Assembly (NCBI RefSeq): GCF_014863605.1
Contig: NZ_CP062252.1
Location: forward strand, 5,279,001-5,343,000
DNA: 64,000 nt
Direction of reading: 5' to 3'
Origin: Pseudomonas allokribbensis
GTDB taxonomy: Bacteria; Pseudomonadota; Gammaproteobacteria; Pseudomonadales; Pseudomonadaceae
A program made the position numbers and the translations under genes. This document shows, one piece after another, positions 1 to 8,113 of the stretch (positions are counted from its first letter, which is position 1; the number at the start of each line of letters is the position of its first letter). The notes beneath the pieces were generated by a model. It had not been told where the DNA came from, ran no database searches, and was given only the letters and a program-made list of their open reading frames with translations.

Positions 1-1443
1 CAACTGCGCGTTCATCACGTCAATCACCAGGTCAGCCCGCTGCTGGACCGGATTGACCCGCTGATCGAGCGTCTGATCGACCTGCCAGCAGAGCTGCTCG
101 ATGAACACATCTCCATTCACCGGGAGATTCGCAGATTGCGCCTGGAAACGATGCAAAAAACCGAGGAGATCGAAAGCCTGATGCGCGATCTCAACCAATG
201 GTACGAACGCATCAGCCTGCCCCGGGACAAAGCGCATCTCCGTGCCGAAGTCGAGGGTTTGAACAAGCGATTGAGCGAGAGCAACCTGCTCTATCTCAAG
301 ACCGGCAGCTTGCTGGAGATCGTCCAGCGCTACGACAACCTGAGCGAGCTGTCCTGGCACTTTCTGCAGAGTCAGGCACGAGAGTTGCGCGCCGGGATGG
401 ATCGTGCCCTCTACATCCAGTTCAGCCTGCCCGAGGCCGGCGCGACCCGAGGCCAACGCAATCAGATCCTGCAGGACTGCCTCGATACGTATGCACAGTT
501 TCGGCGAGCCATGACCGCGTGGACGGCCAGTTACTCCCAACATTTTCACATGGAAGACGTCCCTGCCCTGCTGGCCGGCATCGAGAAAATGGCCGACCGG
601 GCCCGCAGAACCCTTGAACTGCCGACAGTGTCCGCACCCACCGGGCGCAGCAACAAAAAGATCTTCATCACCGAAGACGATCAATTACTGATCGGTGTCG
701 AACACTGGGAGTCGACCACCCAGACACGCCGCTATCACTTGACCGGCAAGGGCGGTGTCGATGAGGTGTGGGAACAGGGCAGCAACGGCAAATACCGTCT
801 CTTGAACACCCCTGCCCGATCGACTTCCCCCATCGAGCGAAATCTGGACGCGTTAGTCACCGAGGCGCGCACGCGACTGGATCGCTTGCCGACTTACGAG
901 ACCAAGGTGAACAACCATGCCCGGCAAGACATGCTCCCGGTCGACCTGGAACACATGATGGTCAGTGAAGCGGACGAACTGATTCGCCGCGCACAACGTA
1001 TCGAGCAGATCGATGCGCAGCACCCGATCATCGCTACCCTGCGCGGCAAAGCGACCGAAGTCCGGATTCGCGGAAGACAAATGCGCACCCGGCAGTCACT
1101 GAACAGCAAGAACCCGACCGATGGCATGCTCGACGACCTGATCGGACAGCACGCCGTGGATATTCAAAAGGTTCAGCCACTGAAAAATCTCGGCAAACGC
1201 AAGGACGGTCGTATCGATTACCTGCAGGAATACGAAGTCCGCGACAGGACACAGGCACCACCACGACTGCTGTGGTATGCCCACTTCCATTATTCCAAGG
1301 CAACCCCCGGCTTTCGCGAATTCGAAAAGGCCCATTTGAAGCTGCCCGAACACCGGTCATTGACCCACGCCGACGATCCTTCCCTGCCTTATGCCGACAT
1401 CGGCAAGCGCTCGTCGGTACTGATCCATTTCGAGAACCTGTGA
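1..1443 (+). CDS. C-terminal part of a large toxin-like protein (5' end outside window)
   Basis: The frame is open from base 1 without a start, so this is the last ~480 residues of a longer protein; an internal ATG at 151 is probably not the real start. The visible part is soluble, rich in charged helices (residues ~20-110 look coiled-coil-like) and has no signal peptide or membrane segment. The style of the sequence resembles the C-terminal portions of very large Pseudomonas proteins carrying DUF6543 (dermonecrotic-toxin-like) domains, but no catalytic motif is visible here and that assignment is from memory of the family. It has no NEL ligase cysteine motif, unlike the related-looking giant at 28320. 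A hairpin terminator follows directly. Confidence 0.55.
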   Translation, partial: QLRVHHVNHQVSPLLDRIDPLIERLIDLPAELLDEHISIHREIRRLRLETMQKTEEIESLMRDLNQWYERISLPRDKAHLRAEVEGLNKRLSESNLLYLKTGSLLEIVQRYDNLSELSWHFLQSQARELRAGMDRALYIQFSLPEAGATRGQRNQILQDCLDTYAQFRRAMTAWTASYSQHFHMEDVPALLAGIEKMADRARRTLELPTVSAPTGRSNKKIFITEDDQLLIGVEHWESTTQTRRYHLTGKGGVDEVWEQGSNGKYRLLNTPARSTSPIERNLDALVTEARTRLDRLPTYETKVNNHARQDMLPVDLEHMMVSEADELIRRAQRIEQIDAQHPIIATLRGKATEVRIRGRQMRTRQSLNSKNPTDGMLDDLIGQHAVDIQKVQPLKNLGKRKDGRIDYLQEYEVRDRTQAPPRLLWYAHFHYSKATPGFREFEKAHLKLPEHRSLTHADDPSLPYADIGKRSSVLIHFENL

Positions 1444-1450
1444 AAACGAA

Positions 1451-1482
1451 CGGGGGAGCGGTCAATGCGCTCCCCCGCTTTG
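1451..1482. terminator. Bidirectional terminator between toxin-like gene and metE
   Basis: A perfect 10-bp stem (CGGGGGAGCG at 1451-1460, CGCTCCCCCG at 1468-1477) with a 7-nt loop lies between two convergent stop codons. It is followed by CTTTGT on the plus strand and TTCGTTTTC on the minus strand, so it can serve both genes. Confidence 0.8.
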
Positions 1483-3795
1483 TCAGGCCAACTGACTGCG
1501 CAACTGCCGTGCCGCCGCAACCATGTTCACCAATGCCGCTTCAGTCTCCGGCCAGGCACGAGTCTTCAACCCGCAATCGGGGTTGACCCACAAGCGCTGC
1601 GCCGGAATACGCTTCACGGCCTTGCTCATCAACTTGACCATTTCCGCCGTGTCCGGCACCCGTGGCGAGTGGATGTCGTAGACGCCCGGGCCGATGTCGT
1701 TCGGGTAGTCGAACGCTTCGAAGGCTTCGAGCAGTTCCATGTCCGAACGCGAGGTTTCGATGGTGATCACGTCGGCGTCCATGTCGGCGATCGCCTTGAT
1801 CACGTCGTTGAATTCGCTGTAGCACATGTGGGTGTGAATCTGGGTTTCATCCTTCACGCCCGAGGCCGTCAGGCGGAACGCGTCCACGGCCCAGTCGAGG
1901 TATTCCTGCCATTGCTCACGGCGCAGCGGCAGGCCTTCACGGAACGCGGCTTCGTCGATCTGGACGATCTTGATCCCGGCGTTTTCCAGATCCACCACTT
2001 CGTCACGCAGGGCCAGCGCCAGTTGCTGTGCCTGGACTTTGCGCGACACGTCTTCGCGGGGGAACGACCACATCAGCATCGTCACCGGGCCGGTCAGCAT
2101 GCCTTTCATGACCTTGTCGGTCAGGCTCTGGGCGTAGGTGATCCAGTCCACGGTCATGGCGTTCGGACGGGACAGATCACCATAAATCACCGCCGGTTTG
2201 ACGCAACGGGAACCGTAGCTCTGGACCCAGCCGAAACGGGTGAACAGGTAACCATCGAGCTGCTCGGCGAAGTACTCGACCATGTCGTTGCGCTCGGCTT
2301 CACCGTGCACCAGCACATCCAGGCCCAGACGTTCCTGGACTTGCACCGCATGGCGGATTTCGCTGCGCATGGCATCGTGGTAATCGTTGGCCGACAGCTT
2401 GCCCTGCTTGAACGCTTGACGGGCCAGACGGATCGAGCCGGTCTGCGGGAACGAACCGATGGTGGTGGTCGGGAACGTCGGCAATTTCAGACGCGCCTGT
2501 TGTGCGGCGATGCGTTTGGCGAACGGCGAATGGCGTTGGCTGTCGCTGGCGCTGATCGCGTTGATCCGCGCCTGCACGTCGGCCTTGTGAATGCGTGGCG
2601 AGCGGGCGCGGCTTTCTTGGATGGCGCGGCTTTCGGCCAGTGCGCTTTGCACTTTCGGCGCTTGCGGATCGTTCAGGGCATCACGCAAAACCGAGATTTC
2701 GCTGCACTTCTGCACGGCGAATGCCAGCCAGCTTTTCAGTTCCGGATCGAGCTTGTCTTCACGCTCGACATCCACCGGGCTGTGCAGCAGCGAGCAGGAA
2801 CTGCTGACCCACAGGTTGTCGCCAAAACGCTCCTGGGCCGGTTGCAGTTGTGCCAGCGCCTGCTCCAGTTCGCAGCGCCAGACGTTGCGACCGTTGACCA
2901 GGCCCACCGAAAGAATCTTGTAAGTCGGCAGTCGATCCAGCACCTGACCGAGCTGATCCGGCGCACGCACCGCATCGATGTGCAGGCCTTGTACCGGCAG
3001 GCCGACGGCGAGGCCGAGGTTGTCTTGCAGACCGCTGAAATAGGTCGCCACCAGTTTCTTCAACGGCGAGTACTGAAGGATGTGATAGGCGCGTTCGAAC
3101 GCACTTTTCCACGCCTGCGGCAGGTCGAGGGTCAGGATCGGTTCGTCGATCTGCACCCACTCCACGCCCTGCGCGGCGAGGCGACCGAGGATTTCGTTGT
3201 AGACCGGCAGCAGGCGCTCGAGCAGGTCGAGCTTGTCGAAATCGTTGCCTTTCGCCTTGCCCAGCCACAGGTAAGTCAGCGGGCCGATGATCACCGGTTT
3301 GACGTTGTGACCGAGGGCCTTGGCTTCTTCGACTTCATCGAACAGCTGCTCCCAGCTCAGCTTGAACGACTGGTCTGCGGTGAATTCCGGGACCAGGTAG
3401 TGGTAGTTGGTGTCGAACCACTTGGTCAGTTCTTGCGCATATTGGGTCTTGCCATGTTCGCCGCCACAGCAGGAAGCCGTGGCGCCACGGGCCATGGCGA
3501 AGAGTGTGTCGAGGGTCGGCAGGCCGCGTTCATCGCGCACGCCATCGAAGCGCTCGGGGATCACACCGAAGGTCAGCGAATGGGTCAGCACCTGGTCGTA
3601 CCAGGCAAAGTCGCCGACCGGCAGCAGATCGATGCCGGCATCTTTCTGCAGTTGCCAGTGTTTGGCGCGCAGCTCACGGCCGACCTGATTCAAAGCGGCC
3701 TGATCAAGATCGCCTTTCCAGTAGGCTTCGAGGGCTTTTTTCAGTTCGCGGTCGGCGCCGATGCGCGGGAAACCAAGGGTGTGGGCCACGGCCAT
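1483..3795 (-). CDS. metE: Cobalamin-independent methionine synthase MetE
   Basis: 5-methyltetrahydropteroyltri-L-glutamate-homocysteine S-methyltransferase, the last step of methionine synthesis without vitamin B12, cytoplasmic. The 770-residue product has the usual two-barrel length. The zinc site is visible: HMC (His656, Cys658) and the PDCG segment (Cys741). The start chosen gives [13 protein letters not shown], the conserved N-terminus that carries the RIG substrate motif; 19 further in-frame codons upstream have no support. It is divergent from metR, the usual arrangement, and ends at a shared hairpin terminator. Confidence 0.97.
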   Translation of the reverse strand: MAVAHTLGFPRIGADRELKKALEAYWKGDLDQAALNQVGRELRAKHWQLQKDAGIDLLPVGDFAWYDQVLTHSLTFGVIPERFDGVRDERGLPTLDTLFAMARGATASCCGGEHGKTQYAQELTKWFDTNYHYLVPEFTADQSFKLSWEQLFDEVEEAKALGHNVKPVIIGPLTYLWLGKAKGNDFDKLDLLERLLPVYNEILGRLAAQGVEWVQIDEPILTLDLPQAWKSAFERAYHILQYSPLKKLVATYFSGLQDNLGLAVGLPVQGLHIDAVRAPDQLGQVLDRLPTYKILSVGLVNGRNVWRCELEQALAQLQPAQERFGDNLWVSSSCSLLHSPVDVEREDKLDPELKSWLAFAVQKCSEISVLRDALNDPQAPKVQSALAESRAIQESRARSPRIHKADVQARINAISASDSQRHSPFAKRIAAQQARLKLPTFPTTTIGSFPQTGSIRLARQAFKQGKLSANDYHDAMRSEIRHAVQVQERLGLDVLVHGEAERNDMVEYFAEQLDGYLFTRFGWVQSYGSRCVKPAVIYGDLSRPNAMTVDWITYAQSLTDKVMKGMLTGPVTMLMWSFPREDVSRKVQAQQLALALRDEVVDLENAGIKIVQIDEAAFREGLPLRREQWQEYLDWAVDAFRLTASGVKDETQIHTHMCYSEFNDVIKAIADMDADVITIETSRSDMELLEAFEAFDYPNDIGPGVYDIHSPRVPDTAEMVKLMSKAVKRIPAQRLWVNPDCGLKTRAWPETEAALVNMVAAARQLRSQLA

Positions 3796-3906
3796 GTCGA
3801 GTGTTCTCCATTGCGTAAAAGATGGCGCCATTGTCGACAGCCAGGACAACATGAGACAAACTCAACCTTTTCGTGTTGATCACAAATTTTCCTCATGGAG
3901 CCTGCG
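3796..3906. promoter_or_regulatory. metE-metR divergent control region with MetR-like operator
   Basis: The 111 bp between the two start codons must carry both promoters. TGAGACAAACTCA at 3852-3864 is an inverted repeat close to the MetR consensus TGAA-N5-TTCA known from enterobacteria. No cobalamin or SAM riboswitch fits in this space. The operator call is by pattern only. Confidence 0.45.
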
Positions 3907-4824
3907 GTGCTTGAGATCCGTCACCTGAAAACCCTGCACGCCCTGCGCGAAGCCGACAGCCTGGTCGATGCGGCCGACCGCCTGCACCTGACCCAGTCGG
4001 CGCTGTCCCACCAGTTCAAGGAACTGGAAGAACGCATGGGCATGCCGTTGTTCGTGCGCAAGACCAAACCCGTGCGTTTCACCAGCGCCGGCCTGCGCCT
4101 GCTGCAACTGGCGGACGCGACCCTGCCGCTGCTGCGCGGTGCCGAACGTGATATCGCGCGCCTGGCCGGTGGCACCGCCGGGCGTCTGCACATGGCGATC
4201 GAATGCCACAGCTGCTTCCAGTGGCTGATGCCGACCATCGACCAGTTCCGCGATGCGTGGCCGGAAGTCGAACTCGACCTGGCCTCGGGTTTCTCCTTCG
4301 CACCGCTGCCGGCGTTGGCCCGGGGTGACCTGGATCTGGTAGTGACGTCCGATCCGTTGGAAATTGCCGGCATCACCTACGTGCCGCTGTTCACCTACGA
4401 AGCGATGCTCGCGGTCGCCAACCAGCACGCATTGGCGAGCAAACCGTACATCGTCCCCGAAGACCTGCTGACCGAAACCCTGATCACTTATCCGGTTGAA
4501 CGCGACCGGCTGGACATCTTCACCCGCTTCCTCGAACCGGCCGACATCGAACCGGCGCAGGTGCGCACGTCAGAGCTGACGGTGATGATGATGCAACTGG
4601 TGGCCAGCGGTCGTGGCGTATGCGGCATGCCGCACTGGGCGCTGCATGAATACAGCTCACGGGGTTACGTGAAGGCCAAGCGGCTGGGCGAGAAAGGTCT
4701 TTTTGCGACGCTGTATGCGGCGATCCGTGCCGACATGCTGGACGCGCCGTACATGCGCGATTTCCTGCTGACGGCCAAGGACACGTCGTTCTCGACGCTG
4801 GATGGGGTCAGCGCGGTTCGTTAA
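3907..4824 (+). CDS. metR: LysR-type regulator MetR
   Basis: Transcriptional activator of methionine genes that uses homocysteine as co-inducer. Residues 1-60 form the LysR helix-turn-helix (LTQSALSHQFKELEERMG is visible) and the rest is the periplasmic-binding-like effector domain; total 305 residues, normal for the family. A GTG start at 3907 is preferred over the ATG at 3895. The sequence GGAG (3898-3901) lies six bases before the GTG and no Shine-Dalgarno precedes the ATG. The GTG also gives the N-terminus MLEIRHLKTL that Pseudomonas MetR proteins share. It is divergent from metE and overlaps the end of the convergent acetyltransferase by 17 bp. Confidence 0.93.
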   Translation: MLEIRHLKTLHALREADSLVDAADRLHLTQSALSHQFKELEERMGMPLFVRKTKPVRFTSAGLRLLQLADATLPLLRGAERDIARLAGGTAGRLHMAIECHSCFQWLMPTIDQFRDAWPEVELDLASGFSFAPLPALARGDLDLVVTSDPLEIAGITYVPLFTYEAMLAVANQHALASKPYIVPEDLLTETLITYPVERDRLDIFTRFLEPADIEPAQVRTSELTVMMMQLVASGRGVCGMPHWALHEYSSRGYVKAKRLGEKGLFATLYAAIRADMLDAPYMRDFLLTAKDTSFSTLDGVSAVR

Positions 4825-5338
4825 GGCTGGCGGATGGCACGAAAGGCGCGCACCACATGTGGATCTTGTCGAAGTAGTCCTCGCCGACCCGCACCGCCAT
4901 CGGCTCCAGGCCGAACTGGACGAAACCGCAGCGCTGGTACAGATGGAACGCCGCCTCGTTGCCGGCAGTGACGGTCAGTTGAATGATTTTCAGTGCCGGA
5001 TGCTGCTGCGCTTCCCCCAGCACGGCCTCCATCAGTTTCAGGCCCAGCCCGCGCTGACGAAACTCAGCCGACACATACATGCCGAAGACCGTTGCCTTGT
5101 GCCGGGCCTTTTCCCGAGGCTCGAACGCCAGGCCGACGATACCCGCCAGCCGGCCGTCTTCGAACGCGCCGAACACCGCATCAAGCTTGCTGGTCAGGCG
5201 TGATTCCCACCAACTCAAGGGCATCGCCGCGCGCTCGCGCACGCTGGAGGTGAAGGCCTGCGGATGCCGGTCATACGCTTCCAGCATCAATTCGCGATAG
5301 GCCAGCGCATGACTGGCGTCCAGCCGTTCGATCCACAT
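4808..5338 (-). CDS. GNAT family N-acetyltransferase
   Basis: A 176-residue single-domain acetyltransferase of unknown substrate. The GNAT core is visible: the beta-strand ATVFGMYV, the acetyl-CoA pyrophosphate loop RQRGLGLKLM (motif A, Q/RxxGxG/A), and the motif B end NEAAFHLYQRCGF near residue 140. ATG at 5338 is taken as start; a TTG at 5344 would overlap the stop of the upstream lysE-like gene (TTGA) and cannot be excluded. Overlap or near-contact with that gene suggests co-transcription. The 3' end runs antisense into the last 17 bp of metR. Confidence 0.85.
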   Translation of the reverse strand: MWIERLDASHALAYRELMLEAYDRHPQAFTSSVRERAAMPLSWWESRLTSKLDAVFGAFEDGRLAGIVGLAFEPREKARHKATVFGMYVSAEFRQRGLGLKLMEAVLGEAQQHPALKIIQLTVTAGNEAAFHLYQRCGFVQFGLEPMAVRVGEDYFDKIHMWCAPFVPSASLNEPR

Positions 5339-5340
5339 GT

Positions 5341-5979
5341 TCAAGCCGCCCGGCGTTGTTCAAGCATCAGCCGTACGGCCAGACCGCCGAGCACAAACCC
5401 CATGAAATAACGCTGCGCCGCCAGCCAGGTCGGATTGCTGACGAACCACGAAGCGATGCCCGCCGCGAACAGCGCGATCAACAGGTTGACGCTGAAACTG
5501 ACGCTGATCTGAGTCAGACCGAGAATGATGCTTTGAGTGAACACCGAGCCGTGTTCCAGCGAAATGAACTGCGGAAATACCGAAAGGTAGAACACTGCGA
5601 TTTTCGGGTTCAGGGCGCTGGTGAGAAAGCCCATGGTGATCAGTTTGCGCGACGAATCCGCCGGCAGTTGCTGCGCCTCGAACGGCGAACGCGCGCCGGG
5701 CTTCACCGCCTGCCAGGCCAGCCACAGCAGGTACAGCGCACCGGCCCATTTCAACACTTCATAGGCCATCGGCACCGCGAGAAACACCGCGGTCAAACCG
5801 GCGGCCGCCGCGAACAGATGCACGAAGAACCCCGCCACCACGCCGAGCAGCGAGGTCACCCCGGCCTTGCGTCCCTGGCAGATCGAACGGGAGATCAGGT
5901 AGATCATGTTCGGCCCCGGCGTCAGTACCATCAGCAGTGCAGCGGCAGCAAAAATCAGCAGGTCTTGAAGCGGGATCAT
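5341..5979 (-). CDS. LysE/RhtB family amino acid exporter
   Basis: A 212-residue inner membrane protein with about six hydrophobic segments and the family signature LTPGPNMIYLISRS near residue 20, followed by a long hydrophobic stretch with LGVVAGFFVH and the NPKIAVFYLSVFPQF segment in the middle. The family exports amino acids and derivatives (lysine, homoserine, threonine, others); the substrate cannot be told from sequence. It directly precedes the GNAT gene on the same strand, so the pair may export and modify a common small molecule, which is inference. Confidence 0.9.
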   Translation of the reverse strand: MIPLQDLLIFAAAALLMVLTPGPNMIYLISRSICQGRKAGVTSLLGVVAGFFVHLFAAAAGLTAVFLAVPMAYEVLKWAGALYLLWLAWQAVKPGARSPFEAQQLPADSSRKLITMGFLTSALNPKIAVFYLSVFPQFISLEHGSVFTQSIILGLTQISVSFSVNLLIALFAAGIASWFVSNPTWLAAQRYFMGFVLGGLAVRLMLEQRRAA

Positions 5980-6002
5980 GACGAAGTCCTTTGTACGAAT
6001 GA

Positions 6003-6437
6003 TCAGGCGATCGCAGTCAGCGAGGCTCGATAAAACGGCAGGATCAGGTCACGTGTCAATGGGGCGAGAACGACATCGCCGTCGGTGGCCGGATCGATCC
6101 AGATCACCTCTTCGATCTCGGCGGCCGGGGAGACGTCGGCGTCGATGGTCAGTTGAAAGATCTCGGCCTGCACGACAAACCCCGGCTCGTTGGCAGCCGG
6201 TGCCGAGAACTGGCCGAGAAAAGTCGCCTGCGCCGTATCGATCACCAGCCCCAGTTCTTCCTCCAGCTCACGGGCCAGCGCATGCACCGGCAGCTCATGG
6301 GCCTCGATCTTGCCGCCGGGCTGCATGAACGCCGTGGTGTCGCGCTTGCGCACCAGCAGGGTCTGGCCGTCGGGGTTGAGCAGCAGCGCGGCGGCAATAC
6401 GAATGATGCGGGGGGAAACAGCGGATACAGAGGTCAT
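6003..6437 (-). CDS. Nudix hydrolase
   Basis: A 144-residue Nudix domain protein. The Nudix box GX5EX7REUXEEXGU is complete: GGKIEAHE, seven residues, then RELEEELGL, starting near residue 41. Such enzymes hydrolyse nucleoside diphosphates linked to another group; the size and sequence resemble small house-cleaning phosphohydrolases, but the substrate is unknown. It lies 23 bp upstream of the lysE-like gene on the same strand, so the three genes may form one transcript. Confidence 0.9.
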   Translation of the reverse strand: MTSVSAVSPRIIRIAAALLLNPDGQTLLVRKRDTTAFMQPGGKIEAHELPVHALARELEEELGLVIDTAQATFLGQFSAPAANEPGFVVQAEIFQLTIDADVSPAAEIEEVIWIDPATDGDVVLAPLTRDLILPFYRASLTAIA

Positions 6438-6509
6438 GGGACAGCCACCGGCCTTGAGAAAAACCGCAAGGATCCCATGCCGGCGGCGCCAGCGTCACCT
6501 CATACGGTC

Positions 6510-7865
6510 TCAAGACTGGGCCAGAAGCGCCGCCTCGCCCTCCTCCGGCACTTTTACGAATACCTTGTATTTGCCACCTTCCATGGCTTCGAAACTGATC
6601 AGTTTGTCCACCAGCAGTGCACTCAGCACCTTGCCGGCATTGAGCAGCAACATACCGTTGTCGGCATTGAGGTTGCGCGCCAGCATCATCCCCGCCGCCA
6701 GTTCCCGGGTGCCCAGCACCTTGACGCTCGGATCGGTCAGGGTGATATCGCTGACCATCGCGCACACCTTGATGAAATCCTCGATCAGCTCGGGATCATA
6801 GAGTTTGCCCGCGTACTGACGCAGGTACAGCAACGCTTCATCGCTGTTCATCTGCCGTTCGAGAATCAACCCGCGCTGCAATTCGACAAAATCCACCGCC
6901 AGTTTCAACAGCCGCGAGCCCAGGGGAATTGCCTCACCCTTGAGCCGGTCGGGAAACCCGCTGCCGTCCCAGTGCTCCTGATGGTGCAGGATCAGCCGCG
7001 CGGCATCCTTCATCGGGTCCAGGGTCATCAGCAGCGATTCACTCTGCTTCGGATAACCCCGATAGCGGTCGCGTTCGGTGCTGTGCAGCAGGTCCGAGGG
7101 GGTGGTCATCATGCTGTCGGTCCAGCTCAGCTTGCCGATGTTGTACAGCGCGGCGGCCATGGTCAGGTCACGGCTGGCGGCTTCGTCCAGCCGGTGCACC
7201 TTGCAGTAGCCGCGCACCAGTTCAATGATCTGCCGGTTGGTCTGCTTGGCCGGCGGCAGGCGCAGGTTGGCGAGCAACGAGAACACTTCGGTGCCGGTCA
7301 CATAGCTGTGCTTGAGCTCCTCGTAGGCCAGGTCGAGCATGTCGGCGGTCTGTTGCAGCTCGGCGGTACGGGCGCTGACATGTTTTTCCAGGGTGCTGTT
7401 GAGCAACTTCAACTGGTCGTTCTGCACCCGGGTCAATTGCTCCAGACGCTCGCGCTCCCGGGCCAGATGTTGATGTTCCAGCGCCTGGCGCAGGATCAGG
7501 AGCATTTCTTCGTCGTTCCAGGGTTTGCTGATATAGCGGTCGATCTGCCCTTCGTTGATGGCCTTGATGATCGCCGAAGGGTCGGCATACCCCGTCAACA
7601 TGATCCGCGTGGTCGCCGGATACAGCTGGTGAACGTTGGCCAGCAAGGTGGCGCCGTCCATGTTGGGCATCCGCGCGTCACTCATCACCAGATCGACCGG
7701 GCGTTGCGCCATCATTTCCAGTGCCTGGGTACCGCTGGTGGCGAGCAACACGTCATAGGGCTGGCCACGCAGCAGGCGGCGCAGGCTGTTGAGGATCGAC
7801 TCCTCGTCATCGACCAGCAACACGGTGGGCCGGTGGGTCAAAGTCGGGGCGGATTGCTCTTCCAT
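6510..7865 (-). CDS. Response regulator with degenerate (YN) HD-GYP domain
   Basis: A 451-residue cytoplasmic response regulator. Residues ~13-130 are a receiver with the phospho-acceptor Asp63 in SDARMP and KPW as the switch lysine; a coiled coil follows (~130-190), then an HD-GYP-like domain. The catalytic HD pair is replaced by Tyr241-Asn242 (YNIGK instead of HDIGK), while the second motif HHQEHWDGSGFP (294-305) is kept with GFP for GYP. The same YN variant is known in P. aeruginosa PA2572, so this is probably its relative and is unlikely to hydrolyse c-di-GMP; it may act by binding partners. It is divergent from the c-di-GMP operon at 8114, 248 bp away, and probably works with it. Confidence 0.88.
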   Translation of the reverse strand: MEEQSAPTLTHRPTVLLVDDEESILNSLRRLLRGQPYDVLLATSGTQALEMMAQRPVDLVMSDARMPNMDGATLLANVHQLYPATTRIMLTGYADPSAIIKAINEGQIDRYISKPWNDEEMLLILRQALEHQHLARERERLEQLTRVQNDQLKLLNSTLEKHVSARTAELQQTADMLDLAYEELKHSYVTGTEVFSLLANLRLPPAKQTNRQIIELVRGYCKVHRLDEAASRDLTMAAALYNIGKLSWTDSMMTTPSDLLHSTERDRYRGYPKQSESLLMTLDPMKDAARLILHHQEHWDGSGFPDRLKGEAIPLGSRLLKLAVDFVELQRGLILERQMNSDEALLYLRQYAGKLYDPELIEDFIKVCAMVSDITLTDPSVKVLGTRELAAGMMLARNLNADNGMLLLNAGKVLSALLVDKLISFEAMEGGKYKVFVKVPEEGEAALLAQS

Positions 7866-8113
7866 GGCGAGGCCTCACGGGAAACGGTGGACATGACAGG
7901 CGTCTCGGCAGACCTCCTCGCTTGCCCGCGCCTCAGTGACAGGCTAGATGATTTTTTCGCGCAGACCGCACAAATCATCGGGTAAGGCGAAGTGCCGAAG
8001 GGGCAACTATGCTCAAGTCGCTGGACGACACCATCGGCCTGCGCGCAGGCGTGTGATGAGGGGAAAAGGATGCTCCCGATGACGAACGTGCGTGAACTTG
8101 CGGGTATTGCGCC
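7866..8113. promoter_or_regulatory. Divergent promoter region of the signalling block
   Basis: This 248-bp space separates the YN-GYP regulator gene (minus strand) from the five-gene operon (plus strand) and must hold both promoters. No strong Shine-Dalgarno is seen before the ATG at 8114. No operator could be recognised with confidence. Confidence 0.5.

Noticed and set aside
1465..3879. 804-codon open frame antisense to metE
   Set aside because: Complementary to a certain metE gene; the His/Gln/Arg-rich product is a typical GC-rich shadow.
3796..3906. Possible cobalamin or SAM riboswitch before metE
   Set aside because: The spacer is too short and lacks the conserved boxes.
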